Origin: Andrena cerasifolii
Lineage: Eukaryota > Arthropoda > Insecta > Hymenoptera > Andrenidae
NCBI RefSeq assembly: GCF_050908995.1
Contig: NC_135123.1
Span: forward strand, 9,238,001 to 9,302,000
Reading direction: 5' to 3'
DNA length: 64,000 nt
In this document: piece after piece, positions 50,143 to 62,600 of the stretch
Numbering within the stretch: position 1 is the stretch's first letter
How the letters are laid out: each line of letters opens with the position of its first letter
The notes under the pieces: generated by a model
Database searches by the model: none
Told to the model about the DNA's origin: nothing
What the model saw: the letters and a program-made list of their open reading frames with translations, nothing else
Program-made: the position numbers and the translations under genes

Positions 50143-50221
50143 AAATTGTTGTTTTATTGTTATATATATGTATATATAATATATATAACAATATATATAT
50201 ATAACAATAAAACAACAATTT
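50143..50221. repeat. Near-perfect AT-rich palindrome (hairpin)
   Basis: AAATTGTTGTTTTATTGTTA at 50143-50162 is the exact reverse complement of TAACAATAAAACAACAATTT at 50202-50221. The TA-repeat centre between them continues the dyad almost to the middle. The full 79 bases can form one hairpin or cruciform. Confidence 0.9.
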
Positions 50222-50261
50222 TCTCACATTTCTCCCGAAAGTAACAGAAGGGTAAAGGAAT

Positions 50262-50520
50262 GAGAACAAATTTGGGTCAAAAATGACCCGAAGGTTAACG
50301 AGAACAAATTTAGGTAAAAAATGACCCGAAGGTTAACGAGAACAAATTTGGGTAAAAAATGACCCGAAGGTTAACGAGAACAAATTTAGGTAAAAAATGA
50401 CCCGAAGGTTAACGAGAACAAATTTGGGTAAAAAATAACCCGAAGGTTAACGAGAACAAATTTGGGTAAAAAATGACCCGCGGGTCAATGAGAATAAATT
50501 TGGGTAACAAATAACCTAAA
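50262..50520. repeat. Tandem array of a 38-bp unit, about 7 copies
   Basis: The unit GAGAACAAATTTGGGTAAAA(AATGACCCGAAGGTTAAC) repeats head to tail every 38 bases, with a few substitutions (TTAGG for TTGGG in alternating copies). Each unit holds a short dyad GGGT..ACCC. There are no spacers, so it is a minisatellite and not a CRISPR. It starts about 40 bases after the AT palindrome. Confidence 0.92.
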
Positions 50521-51558
50521 AAATGTAGTAGGGTTAATTACCGGGAAGACGAGTCGACTAAATTCTTCCTTTCAATTTTCGATCCAGGTTATCGTACACA
50601 TTTTCCGATGATCTCTACTATCGAAGAATCTCGATATCAATTCTATACAGAATTTCCAGACATCACAAAAGTTGAATGACCGTAAGATCGCGCCAAGTCC
50701 TTACAGACAGTCCCACTATATTCTGTAATCGAATAATCGTCGAGTGGGCGTCGGTAATTCGAGCAGATAGGTCTTATCGAAACATTTCCATGCTGTGAAC
50801 GAGCGTCTATTGATTTTTTATGGCTCCGTTGCACTTGTTTCATTGTCAGCAGCAAGAAGGTGGCTCGCGTAATTATTCCATCGCTTTGGGCGCCACTGAG
50901 TATGTCCTATCAGAGGGAACTTCTGTTACAGGGGTGGATATCCCGAATTTATAATTATGCCCAATGTTAGGATCGAGTTAATGCATGCTTTTAATCACCG
51001 CAACGATACACGCGTATAAGGTGGCACCGAAACGTCGCACGACCTTCCAACCGTTATTTGAGCAATGACGAAGCACGTAGGGAGATAAAGTGGTGAAATC
51101 GTCTGGGGCACATAGCTCGAACGTGATACAGGAGATCTTTTTGTCTTAAATACAGGTGCTCGGCCAATATCAGTCTTACTTTCGCCCTCGGTACACGTCT
51201 TCCCGTAAGAAGCCAAAGAAAGGAAGGCTGCCCGTGCCGGATCGGTAAGAAGCTCATCGTTCGAGAGCCAGTTATCGACGGAGCGTAAGCTGAGGATTTA
51301 CGATTCCCATCGAAATTCACGCCTTATCTCTGCCGTGTGTAAATTCTCGAGCGTTAGATCAATTAACTGGCAATTGGCCGTGCTTCCTAAGTGGTATACT
51401 CGAGGGAGATAAGCTACTTGCACGACAACCGATCGCGGTGCAACGCGGGGATCGCTCGTGTCTTCCTGTGGGCGCAGGAAGTTTTTCGGCGGACTGTTCT
51501 ACAGCTCGGTGGTCGAAGTGTCGTTCGAAGGGCGAGTTAATGCGGCGGATCGAGGACG

Positions 51559-54500
51559 ATGGACTCGAGCAACGTGAAGAGGAACCCGAATCCGCGAGAA
51601 AAGGCGAACCTACTGTCGATCCTGTTTTGGTGGTAAGTTTGCTTCCCTCTACTTTATCGATGGAGTAATGATTTTCTTCCTCCTGCTTTCTTTCCTCCTG
51701 GTAGAAACTGCAGAGTCATATCTGTCTCAAACGAATTAACGAGTCTTAAAACGATAAACTCTTCCATTCGAGGCGGGAATAAGAATGATGTCATTGCAAG
51801 TGTTTACTTTTTGAACACACAGCCGGGGAAAGTAGTAATAACCTTCCATTATTTCGTATTCGTAATTGAAATTCGACTTCTCGCTTCAAGGCGCCAGCGC
51901 GAAACCTCGCAAGGAAAAAAACCAAGGCTCCTCGCTGGCCACGTCACTCTGAATCACACTCGGCTTTCCAAAACGAATTCTCATTCGTTTTCTGTTATTT
52001 TCTACCGATCACTTAACGTCCGACAATCGCTCTGAAATAATACAATGTCCGGGCAATTAAGCACGGATAATCAAGTAAAATGAGTCGCGAGGTGCTAACC
52101 GTTACGTTCGAACGCGCGAGCCTGTTTTAACATCCGTTGTATTCAATTACCGATCGCGGGGCCTGTAGTTACATCGGACTATTAATTTCCACGTTGATTA
52201 CCCTCGTGCTAAATTACACGTAACTCTAACGCACAGGTGGACGATAGGCTTGTTCAAGACCGGTTACACCAAGGTCCTGCAGACGGACGATTTATATGAG
52301 CCGCTGAAGACCGATCGATCGAACGTGCTCGGGGACAGACTAGAAAAGTTAGTATACCGACAAACGTCTGATACCTAAAACAAAGAGGGAACATCCAACA
52401 CACTACGATGCATTCAATTTTTAGACGATGGACCATCGAGCTAGAGAATTCCAAGAAGCACAAGCGACGGCCCAGTTTGCTCAGGGCTATCTTTCGCACC
52501 TTTCTGTGGGAGTACAGTGCACTGGGTGTCATGCAGATACTGAACGAACTAGTGCTACGGTACCATCCTTTTTTTTCCGTGCTTTGCGAGCCTTGTGGCG
52601 TGTTATGATTAATTGTCCTTGTATTTCTATCGAAGGTTGGGCACGCCGATATTGCTAGGCGGGCTGTTACGTTACTTCAAGAAGAACACAACGGAGACTT
52701 ACGAAACGGCGCTGTTGTATGCCGGCGGGATTTGTCTGACGACCGCCATGAACGTTCTCATGTTCAATCAGGCGATTTTTGGCGCGTTCCATGTCGGCGC
52801 CAGAATCAGAGTCGCAGCTTGCTCCCTTGTTTACAGGAAGGTAATGCAGGGTAGGGGAGTTTGATGTTCAAGAAAAAAAAAATGGTAGGATAACTATGGA
52901 GGTGATTTTAAAGAAATTTATGAACTTTATTAAAAACGTAACATACGGTTCCCATGATAAAAAAACATTTTTCAGATTTTACTAAATAAAAAATAGTGGC
53001 ACAATACCCGCACAGCCGATACGTATTTTCCATTTGAGTCATTCCGCGGTGGAATTTTTTACGTCCACACTATTGGACCTAGAATAAAAAGACGTAAAAT
53101 TTTGTAATGTGCACACTAAATACTAGAGAAGTACCCATGATTTTTACAAAATATTGAAACTCTTTTTGTCGTTTACTGTAAGAAATTTTCTAGCAAAAAA
53201 GAGGATTGTTTTCAAATGTTCGCCATTCCTTCAAAAATCAATATTTCTTCGAAATCTTGGGTACTTCTCTAGTATTTAGTGTGTAGATTATTACAAAACT
53301 TTTTGCCGCTATTTTTTAATCAAAAAATCTGAAAAAATTTGTTCTTTTTCCTACATATCATAATCACCTCCAATGTTATCCTACCACTTTTAGCCTATCA
53401 TCGTGGCGTTATCCTTTTAAGAGTCGAATTATTATCAGTACTTTAGCTGGATTGTTCCTATTCTCTGTTAACAGGCGTTGCGCCTCAGCAAAACAGCTCT
53501 GGGTGAGACAGCACCAGGGAAAGTGGTGAATTTAGTGGCCAACGATGTCAATAGGTTCGATCTCGTTTCCGTCTTCATTCACCACATGTGGTCCGCCCCG
53601 CTGTCCGCGTTGATCGTTGCCTATTTCCTCTACGTAGAGGCTGGATACGCCGGTCTAATCGGTATAGCCGCGGTGTTCGTCGTCGTGCCTATTCAATGTG
53701 AGTTTCTGGTAATGACAACTGCATTATACCGTTTGAATCTTTCCTCTACACTGTCCTGACGTTGTTAATATCCATGTGGGATAGCAGAGATCTTCGACGT
53801 AACTTTAAACTCAGAGAATAGTGGAATGTATAGAAACGGAAGCGACGACTTAGTGTCAATAGACATACGAAAAGAGCCGAAGTGATTCGCGAGATATATT
53901 TAGACTCGACGATCAGGATTAGACGCAAGAGTGCTAAGGTTTCAGCTTCGCACTAGCACAGATGTAAACATTGAAAGTTCAAAGTACTTGTTTTGCTGCG
54001 AGTGTATCTCTTACGTGTGACTGATACATTTCAGCCTACACGGGGAAGCTGTCCTCCAAGTTCAGATTGCAGACAGCCATGAAGACCGACGAGAGGGTGC
54101 GCCTGATGGATGAGATCATATCAGGCGTGCAGGTGATAAAGATGTACGCTTGGGAGAAACCATTCTGCGCTCTGGTGGAGACCGCCCGCAAGTTAGAATT
54201 GCAGGTGGTCACAAAGAGTTCATATATCAGAGGCATATACATGACGTTCAACCTGTTCACCACGAGGATGGCCCTGTACTGCACCCTGCTCAGCATGCTG
54301 CTGTTGGGGACCGAATTGTCGGCCGACAAGGTCTTCGTTTTCTCCTCGTACTTCAACATCCTGGCGCACACCATGTCGGGAATGTTCGTTCGCGGTTTCG
54401 CAGAGATAGCCGAGTGCATGGTAGCCGTGAGACGGTTGCAGCACTTCTTAATGTTCGAGGAGTTCCAGGAGAAAGGGAACAAGTTCGTTGTTAGCCTGAA

Positions 54501-57500
54501 CGGCAGCCTCAACAGCGACTCCAAGCAACCCTCCAACAAGACATCCAGGCCCGATCTACCTTACATCGACGACGAAGTAGACGCCTATGAGAATCTAGAC
54601 GAATCGGCTGAGAAGAGAAGACACAACGGTCTGGTGATCGTGGCCAGCGATTTGCTGATGAACACCGCCAGTCTCGTGGAAGGTGAGGCTTTAATACTTG
54701 TAATACAGATGTCGAGGGATTCGTTTAATTAAAACGTTCATGTCTGACCCGCAGAGAGGAAGCGTTCCTCCATGGCGCATGAAGAGGCCTGCGCGGTTAA
54801 GATGACCAATCTGACTGCCAAGTGGGAGCCGGGGCAAGCAGAGAATACCCTGGAGGGCGTGAACCTCGAGCTAGAGAAAGGCAAGCTGTACGCGGTGATC
54901 GGTATGGTGGGATCTGGGAAGAGTTCCTTCCTGTCCGCGATTCTCGGGGAGATCACGGTGACGGAGGGTCACGCGAGGGTCAACGGAAGTGTGAGCTATG
55001 CTGGGCAAGAAGCCTGGGTCTTCGGATCCACCGTCAGGCACAACATACTCTTTGGCCAAGCATACGAGCGCCAACGGTACCAGAGGGTCATCAAGGCGTG
55101 CTCCCTTCAACGAGACTTCAAACAGTTCCCGCAGGGTGATCAGACGATTGTAGGGGAGAGAGGTAGTTCCCTTTCGGGCGGGCAGAAGGCTAGAATCAAC
55201 TTGGCCAGGTCCCTTTACCGGCAGGCGGACATTTACTTGCTGGACGATCCTCTAAGCGCTGTAAGTACATTATGCCTTTCCAGTGTGCTGCGAATCTATC
55301 TATGAATATGCTTCAGGTGGACACGCACGTCAGCAAGCACTTGTTCGAGGAGTGTGTGCAACGGTACTTATCCGGGAAGACTAGAATCCTAGCCACCCAT
55401 CAGTTGCAATACGTGAGGAACGTGGACTCTATCATCATCATCGAGCAGGGAAAGCTCACAATGTTCGCTCACTATCAGGACCTACTAAACCAGCGGCCAG
55501 AGTACGCCGAACTGTTAGCAGCCGAGGCTGATACCAACGAGGATTCCTCCATAGAGAAAAGTGTGGCGCGAAGACGGTTCTCGTCGTCGAGTACCAGAGT
55601 AAGATTCACGGTGTTTGCTGTTCGCGTGTCTTGCTATTTGAATGCGCGCGATGTGACATTTGTTGCGTTAATAGAGTCGTACACCGGACGCCAGTAATGG
55701 AGGAACGGACGACGAAGAGGAGGACGAGGATCCTGAGAACTTTAACGACGGTCTGGAGGGAACCTCCCGTGGACTAGTCAAGGGACCGATCTTCCTCAGA
55801 TACTTTCAAACTGGCGCCAACTTGTGCCTCGCCGCGACAGTCCTCCTCCTCTTCATATGTACCCAGTGCACCGTTAGTCTCAACGACTATTTTATTCCTA
55901 TTCTGTGAGTACTTGGAGACACCACTGCCATTGTCCTCCCGAAGCGATACTTTATAGGTATCCATGCTTTCAGGGTAACCGTAGAAGAAACACGGCATTA
56001 TCTACGCACGGAGGCCAGCCTGAATTCTACTAACATCACGTCCATCGATGCCTCCAAGCTGCCACCGCAGGAGAACTACATATACGTTTATTCGGCCATA
56101 ATAGTCGGGCTGTTTTGCATAGGAATCACCAGGTCGCTGACCTTCTACAAATTGAGCATCATGTGCAGCCAGAAGCTGCACGACATGGCGTTCAGTGCAC
56201 TCATCAGAACAGGCATGAGGTTCTTCGACACGAATCCCAGCGGGCGGATACTCAACAGGTTCTCGAAAGACATGGGGGCGATAGACGAGTTGCTGCCGAA
56301 AGCCATATTAGACGCTGGTCAGATATGCATGATGATGTTTGGTTCTTTAATAGTATCCTGCATCATCAATCCTCTTTTCTTGGTGCCCATCATTTTCTTG
56401 GGCACTGTATTCTACTGGATAAGGAAAGTGTTCTTGAAGACTAGCAAGAACATTAAGCGAATGGAGGGAGTGAGTGAGTAGCATTGGCTTTGATAGTATC
56501 ATTCAATGTGCGGTTTCGTAAACTTCTCTTTCTACTAGCTCGATCTCCTGTGTTCACCCATTTGAACGCTACTCTGAATGGCCTCACCACTGTCAGAGCC
56601 TACTGCGCGCAGGATATCCTGAAGAGGGAATTTGACAAGCTGCAGGATGTCCATACATCTACCTTCTACATGTACGTAGTAGCCAGCTCTGCCTTCGGAT
56701 TCTCGCTGGACATCTTCTGCTTCGTGTTCATCTCCTTGGTCACCTTCAGTTTCCTTATACTGGAGCAGTGTAAGGGTTTCTTAAGCTTCTTCCGTTAGCA
56801 TTGTCTATCGGGTGATTGATTTAATTCATTTTGTTCACTTTGCAGCGTTCTCTGGTGGCCAAGTGGGTTTGGCTATCACTCAGGTGATGGCGATGACTGG
56901 GATGATACAGTGGGGCATGCGGCAGAACGCTGAAGTAGCGAACCAGATGATGTCGGTGGAACGTGTGCTGGAGTACACGCAGATAGCGCCAGAGCCGAAT
57001 CTACGCGACACAGGGAAGATCTTGAAGAAGACCGAGAAACAGGTCGACCTCCCTGCCAATGCCCCGAAGAACTGGCCCGAGAAGGGACTGATCAGGTTCA
57101 AGGACGTCTATATGAGATACGCAGAGGACGAAGCTCCAGTGTTGAAGGGACTAAACACGGACATTCAGCCGGGTGAAAAGGTTCGTCGTTTTTATTTATT
57201 TATTATAAATAAATAAATTTCGAGAGTTTCGAGTTCCGAAAATTTCGAAGCCTTTCAAACTTTCGGATTAGAGTTCCGAGAATTAAAAATTAGGTTCGAA
57301 TCCACCCCTAGTCAAAGTTATACAAAAGTTCTGGCAAAGAAGTTTCTAAACAACTATGCATACGTGGAATGTTACAGATAGGTATCGTGGGAAGAACTGG
57401 TGCCGGAAAGTCTTCCCTGATATCCGCGCTGTTCCGACTAGCCAGAGTCGAAGGTGTCATCGAGATCGATGGGGTAGACACAGGGTCCATTTGCCTCGAA

Positions 57501-58221
57501 GATCTGCGTCGCCATATATCCATTATCCCACAGGACCCGGTCTTGTTCTCTGGTACACTGAGGCGGAATTTAGACCCCTTCGATGAATTCTCGGATAAGG
57601 CCTTGTGGGAAGTTCTCGAAGAGGTGTGCAGAGCAAAACATTCAAACCCTCGCACATGTCAAAGTGCATCCTCATTCTGTTATTAATCGCGCAGGTGGAG
57701 CTGAAGGATGCTGTCGTCGTCGCCGGCACAGGATTAGAAAGTCGAGTATTAGATAGAGGTAGCAATTACAGTGTTGGCCAGAGGCAGTTGGTCTGCTTGG
57801 CCAGAGCTATTTTACGGAACAATAAAATACTCATGCTCGACGAAGCGACCGCTAACGTGGATCCGCAGACGGATGCTCTGATTCAACACACGATAAGGAG
57901 GAAATTCGCCAACTGCACTGTGCTCACCGTTGCCCATCGACTCAACACCATCATCGACAGTGACAAAGTCTTGGTCATGGACAAGGGTCGCATGGTGGTA
58001 AGCGAGCTTGAATACTATACCCCAACGCATCACCTAACGTGCGAGAACAATCATAAAATATTCTTTAACTTCCTTTGCAGGAGTACGATCATCCCCACAC
58101 ACTGCTCCAAAACAGATACAGTCAATTCACATCGCTAGTGACGGAAACCGATCGCGGCATGTACGACCAATTAGTTAAGATAGCGAGGCAAGCCTACATC
58201 GCTAAGCACGGGGACCGATGA
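51559..58221 (+). CDS. ABCC4-like multidrug-resistance-associated ABC transporter, complete
   Basis: Fifteen exons join in frame: 51559-51632, 52237-52347, 52425-52559, 52636-52840, 53475-53697, 54035-54682, 54755-55260, 55317-55598, 55675-55904, 55974-56473, 56539-56769, 56846-57180, 57378-57623, 57695-57997, 58081-58221 (1389 residues). It has the short ABCC layout TMD1-NBD1-TMD2-NBD2 without TMD0. NBD1: Walker A GMVGSGKSS (about 515-523), LSGGQ, Walker B DIYLLDDPLSA with Asp in place of the catalytic Glu. NBD2: Walker A GRTGAGKSS (about 1165-1173), Q-loop IPQDP, signature YSVGQRQ, Walker B ILMLDEATANVD with the catalytic Glu, H-loop VAHRLN. One degenerate and one canonical site is normal for ABCC. 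The family exports organic anions, conjugates and cyclic nucleotides. Insect annotations often name such genes after lethal(2)03659; the substrate is unknown. An AATAAA at 58914 could end the transcript. Confidence 0.92.
52879..53390. mobile_element. Fold-back MITE in intron 4 of the first ABCC gene
   Basis: Left end AAAATGGTAGGATAACTATGGAGGTGATTTT and right end AATCACCTCCAATGTTATCCTACCACTTTT are inverted copies. Pairing continues inward through TTTTCAGATTTTACTAAATAAAAAATAGTGGC and CACACTAAATACTAGAGAAGTACCC, whose reverse complements occur in the right half. The arms are 200 bp or more of the roughly 510 bp, so most of the element is one imperfect hairpin. No ORF is seen. Confidence 0.75.
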
Positions 58222-59682
58222 TTATCGTCACCACACGCCAATCAAACTTGTCTATTTGATTATCGATAGCTAACAGACGATAGCGATCTCCACGCACTCG
58301 TATACACCTGCACAGAGTTGTAATCGTCTCTAATATTGTCGTAAGGTCCAAGGATACATTTTACGCCTTCGTTTTTGGGGGCCGACTGTCCTAACGATTA
58401 ATTCCAGTACTTGCTCTGCAACAGCGCTGTTTAGCGGCGCGAGAAATTTCCAACGAGTACTTATATTTTTCTACTACCGATTTTACGCTCTGGGAGTCCC
58501 GCGGACAACTCCAGCCACTTAGATAGTCTTTATTCCTGCTAGATGCCAAATGAATGTAAACCTCCGTAGGAGGTGCAGTTCGTATAATATAGATAGGTAT
58601 TACTGTCGCCAGTAATGGCGCGATCCACAAATTGTATAAAGCTGCCCGTAACGCGTTAGAACGAATTGCGAATGAAAGTGCAACGTTTACTTATATGTAT
58701 AAAAGGTTATACAATTTTTTAACAAGGTGAACAATATCCATCCAAAGTCAATTAGTAAGTCTGTATAATTAATTGCCAATAGATCGAAGTTAGTAAAACA
58801 GTGAGGCGGTGCTCGAAACTTAACATCCCAGGAGATTATATATACACATTGTTATATTTTTTATGTACATGGAGTACATATATTTGCTGATCACTGTACA
58901 ATATCGAATTGTAAATAAAACACGTTACTTTTATATACGATACCTTTGTGTCAATACGACCGATCGCTTCTCGATTGATTTCGCTTATCAGAGAGATATT
59001 AATTACGGCGAAAATTACTCACCAGTTCCTGATAGTGAATGGAAAATCTCGTTCTGTCAAAATTCTGCTGCACGTAGTTTTCACATGCACCACGCGCACT
59101 GTTTCGTCACCGATACGCGTGTATTTATGCACAAATATCTCACTTTCGATTCGGAATTAAATGTTACTCGTGCGAACTGATCGCACGATCAATATAAAAC
59201 ACGATCCGTTCGGGGCGACGATCGCAATCGAACTGAGTGTTGCGCTGGTTGCGCAGGTGCCGAGTGCCACGCGCCAGACGGACCGAGCTCTGATTGGCCG
59301 GGGCCGCGCAGTCGCGGTGGCGGCAGCGCTGGCGTTATTTTCGAACGTGGTACCAACCACTTGACGCGTTAAACTGGATTAAAATCAAAATTCCTTTTCA
59401 CCGGCTCCTGCGAATGATTATTGAACATCGTATTGACGAAGATAGAGTTTATTTCGATCCAGGAACAGTAATTCTATCGCGAAAGCCATTCAAACGAGAG
59501 TCATATGATTTTCCAAGGTGAACTTAATTCCCAGAAATTATTATGCGTTATTTATCAGCAAATATAAATATTCTGAAACATGCAGGCCGATAGTCAGTAG
59601 GAAAATTATCACCTAAGGAAACGTATCGAACCAAGCTTTCGCTGGCTCTAGTGTAAGGAGGATTCTAGAGGATTCGAAGAAT
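58222..59682. promoter_or_regulatory. 3' UTR of ABCC gene 1 and promoter region of ABCC gene 2
   Basis: The first about 700 bases are probable 3' UTR (AATAAA at 58914-58919). The GC-rich block 59190-59345 carries GATTGGCCGGGG (59290-59301), an inverted CCAAT box, and is the best candidate for the promoter of the downstream paralogue; this is inferred. The open frame at 58863-59180 shows no protein features. Confidence 0.4.
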
Positions 59683-62600
59683 ATGGAAGCAAAGAACGTG
59701 TACACCAAACGGTGTCCTAAGGAAACTGCCAATATAATAAGTCGACTATTCCTGGGGTATGTTTTTTATTCGTAACATTCAGGATCGAGAATTTTCCTTA
59801 TAATTTCGATGTTAGATGGACGAAAGACCTGTTCTGGAAAGGTGCTTTCCAGGACCTCGTATTAACGGATCTCTATCATCCTCTGAGGTCACACGAGTCT
59901 GAAAGGCTGAGTAATCGATTGAACAAGTAAGTGTGGAATGAAGTCCGTGCGTGCTCCTTAAATTTAAATAATTTATTCTATTAATTCTGAGAATTGCCTC
60001 CAGAGTTCAGTGTTCAAAGTTCAAATTTCAAAGTTGCATTTGCTGTACTAGGTAATGCCGACGATAACAGTAATTATTTATCGCACTGTGTAGCTTGTAA
60101 GTGACTCTCTGCGCTCCGTAATGATCTACGAATGACTTTCAACAAACTAAAAGATATGCAAATATTAAACTATACATATAACAGAGCGATGGCTCTCTAG
60201 TAGCACGTGGAAGCAAAGTTCTCTCGTTCCGAGTTTCCAAAATTCTGGAGCACTTCTGTTTCGGTTTATAGATGCTGGGAGCAAGAATTAAGGAACTCGG
60301 AGGAGCAGAAACAAACGACGAAGGAAGCGGGCAATGGGAAGGCAAATAAAGGGAAGGGTATTCCACGTTTGCACAGAGCTCTGATACGAGCCTTCTGGGC
60401 GGAATACTGTTTGCCCGGTGCTCTGTTCTTCGTGTACTGCACCGTGCTTTGTATCCTTCAGCCGATCTTCCAATCCTGGATCATCAGCTACTTTAAGGTT
60501 GATACAGTCACGAAGAGGATTTCGGAGAAGGACGCGCTCATCTATGCCGGCTGCTTGACTCTTAACGTGCTGACATCAGTTTTCGTCTTCCACCAGGCTG
60601 AATTGTTGGCACTGCAAATGGGGATGAAGCTAAGGATCGCGTGCTGCTCCTTAGTTTACAAAAAAGTATGCAAGAATTAGAATTTTGAAGATCTTTCCTT
60701 GGCAATTGTCTTCTATTAGCAGATAATTAACAATTACCAACAGTAACTCCCTCAATTATCAACACCACGAGATATTTGATACTTTCCAGTTTAAGAGCTC
60801 GGCCCAATCCCCACTTCTGGCTCACTCCTGTCCTGCGAAGGCGTGAGCGAGATGGGGCGAGTTTTTCGCTCGGAATAGTGCCTCCTTTACGTTACATTGT
60901 TACTGCTGGTTCAGCGAAGGAATACCGTATACATAATAAATGCAACCGCTATCTAATGCTTATTAGGACCGTCCTTCGAGCCCAGCTCATAGCACGCTAA
61001 ACCAACTCATATCGTATTGCAGAAATTACAAAAGCAATATGTTATCACCACATAATTGTTAAACTATGTCGGGAGTATTTCAGCCTCGTCTATTAAACAG
61101 AAATCATGCGCTTCTGATTTCATGGCGGAGAGTATAGCCGGGAATCCACCGGGAAGCTAAGCTAAGCTATGCTATGCGATGCTATGTTTTAACGTAGCTT
61201 TTGGTGAAAACGGTTCCACAAGAATGTATTGAAGCTAATTTTTTTAAAACGTAGCATGGCATAGCATAGCATAGTATAGCGTAGCTTAGCTTTCCGGTGG
61301 ATTCCCGGCTTAACTCTTCATTTTGCGTTTTAAATGGCGAGTCGCTTTTCCTTCCAGATACTGCGACTCAGCGAGGCTGCTCTCGCGCAGACCACGTCCG
61401 GCCAGGTCATCAATCTGCTTAGCAACGACGTCAGTCGTTTCGACGACCTCTGCTACTTCCTCCACTTCATCTGGATCTCACCCATCGCGGTAACTTCCAC
61501 CACGATTCTACGTGTTATCAATCAACTTCTATCAAACTGTTTCGTACCATTTATCATCTCGACCATTTTGAATTCACGAGCCCATTCTCCAAGCTCTTCG
61601 ATCACGTTCCGCAGGTCTTGATCGTGGGCATCATAATATGGCAGCAGGTGGGGATCTGTACTGTAGTCGGCATCGGTACCCTGGTACTGATGACACTGCC
61701 AGTCTACACCATCTTCGTCAATATGAGCCGTCATCTACGAGAGGCGATCGCAGGACTGACTGACAAGAGAGTGCAGATGATGAACGAGCTCATAGCTGGT
61801 ATACAGGTAGGCTCAGTTCACTCGATTCTGGGTACCAGGAGACATGGCTCGCACTTGTTTCAACGAAACTTGGTGGGGTGATACGTCTATATCTACAACA
61901 CAACGTGGTTGTAGTTTCAGCCACAGATATCCAACCAATTATGAGAAAATTAGATGTAAAGTTTGTAACAATCGCAAAGTCCGGCATACTTTAGTAGAGT
62001 GGTTCATTCAACAGCAGCTTCGGCGTAACGGGACGCGTTTAAAATTTAAACTACCACGCGCGTGTCGATTTATACCCCTCGTTCAAAGTTCCAACGTCTC
62101 TGACAAGGTGATCAAGATGTACGCCTGGGAGAAGCCATTCGCCGCCATCGTGGAGTCCATTAGAGCCGCCGAGATGCAGAAGATACGTTTCGCGACGTAC
62201 GTTCGAGCCGTATACTTGTCCTTCGTGGTGGTCACCAGTCGCACGGTTCTCTTCCTCACCCTTCTAGCGTTCGTGCTGATGGGCAACTCTCTGAGGCCGG
62301 ACATCACGTTCACGCTAGCGACTTACTTCGAGGTGCTGCAGTTCTCCTTCGCGTTCTTCTTCCCGCAGGCCCTCATCTTAGCCGGCGAGAGTATGGTGTC
62401 CATCAGGAGACTAGAGGTTTGTAACTTGAATATTCCCGCGCGACGATTAGTAGCTGTACTGGAGCCAGGGGATACTGTTTCCAGCATTTTCTGCTGCTAG
62501 ACGAGCAGCAGGACGAGAGAAGCTCGCTGACTCAAGCCCACCACAACGACGGCCTCAAGTTCAAGAAGAAGAAGGACGCGAAGCAGACCGTCGAGGTCAT

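Larger units (their letters stand above)
44753..51558. other. Non-coding spacer between polo and the ABCC genes
   Basis: 6.8 kb with no convincing exon. The proximal part is probably polo 3' UTR (candidate AATAAA at 45744-45749). The longest open frame (49684-50244) ends in AT-repeat peptides and overlaps a palindrome, so it is rejected. Recognisable structures are the AT palindrome at 50143-50221 and the 38-bp tandem array at 50262-50520. The segment before 51559 should contain the ABCC promoter and 5' UTR. Confidence 0.5.

Noticed and set aside
49684..50244. 186-codon plus-strand frame
   Set aside because: Its C-terminal third is Ile/Tyr runs from the TA-repeat palindrome and no domain is seen.
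50262..50520. CRISPR-like regular array
   Set aside because: Units are contiguous with no variable spacers, and the genome is eukaryotic; it is a minisatellite.
57293..57303. Perfect box B sequence GGTTCGAATCC suggesting a tRNA
   Set aside because: No box A at the right distance, no acceptor stem, and it lies among TTCGA-rich repeats in an ABCC intron.
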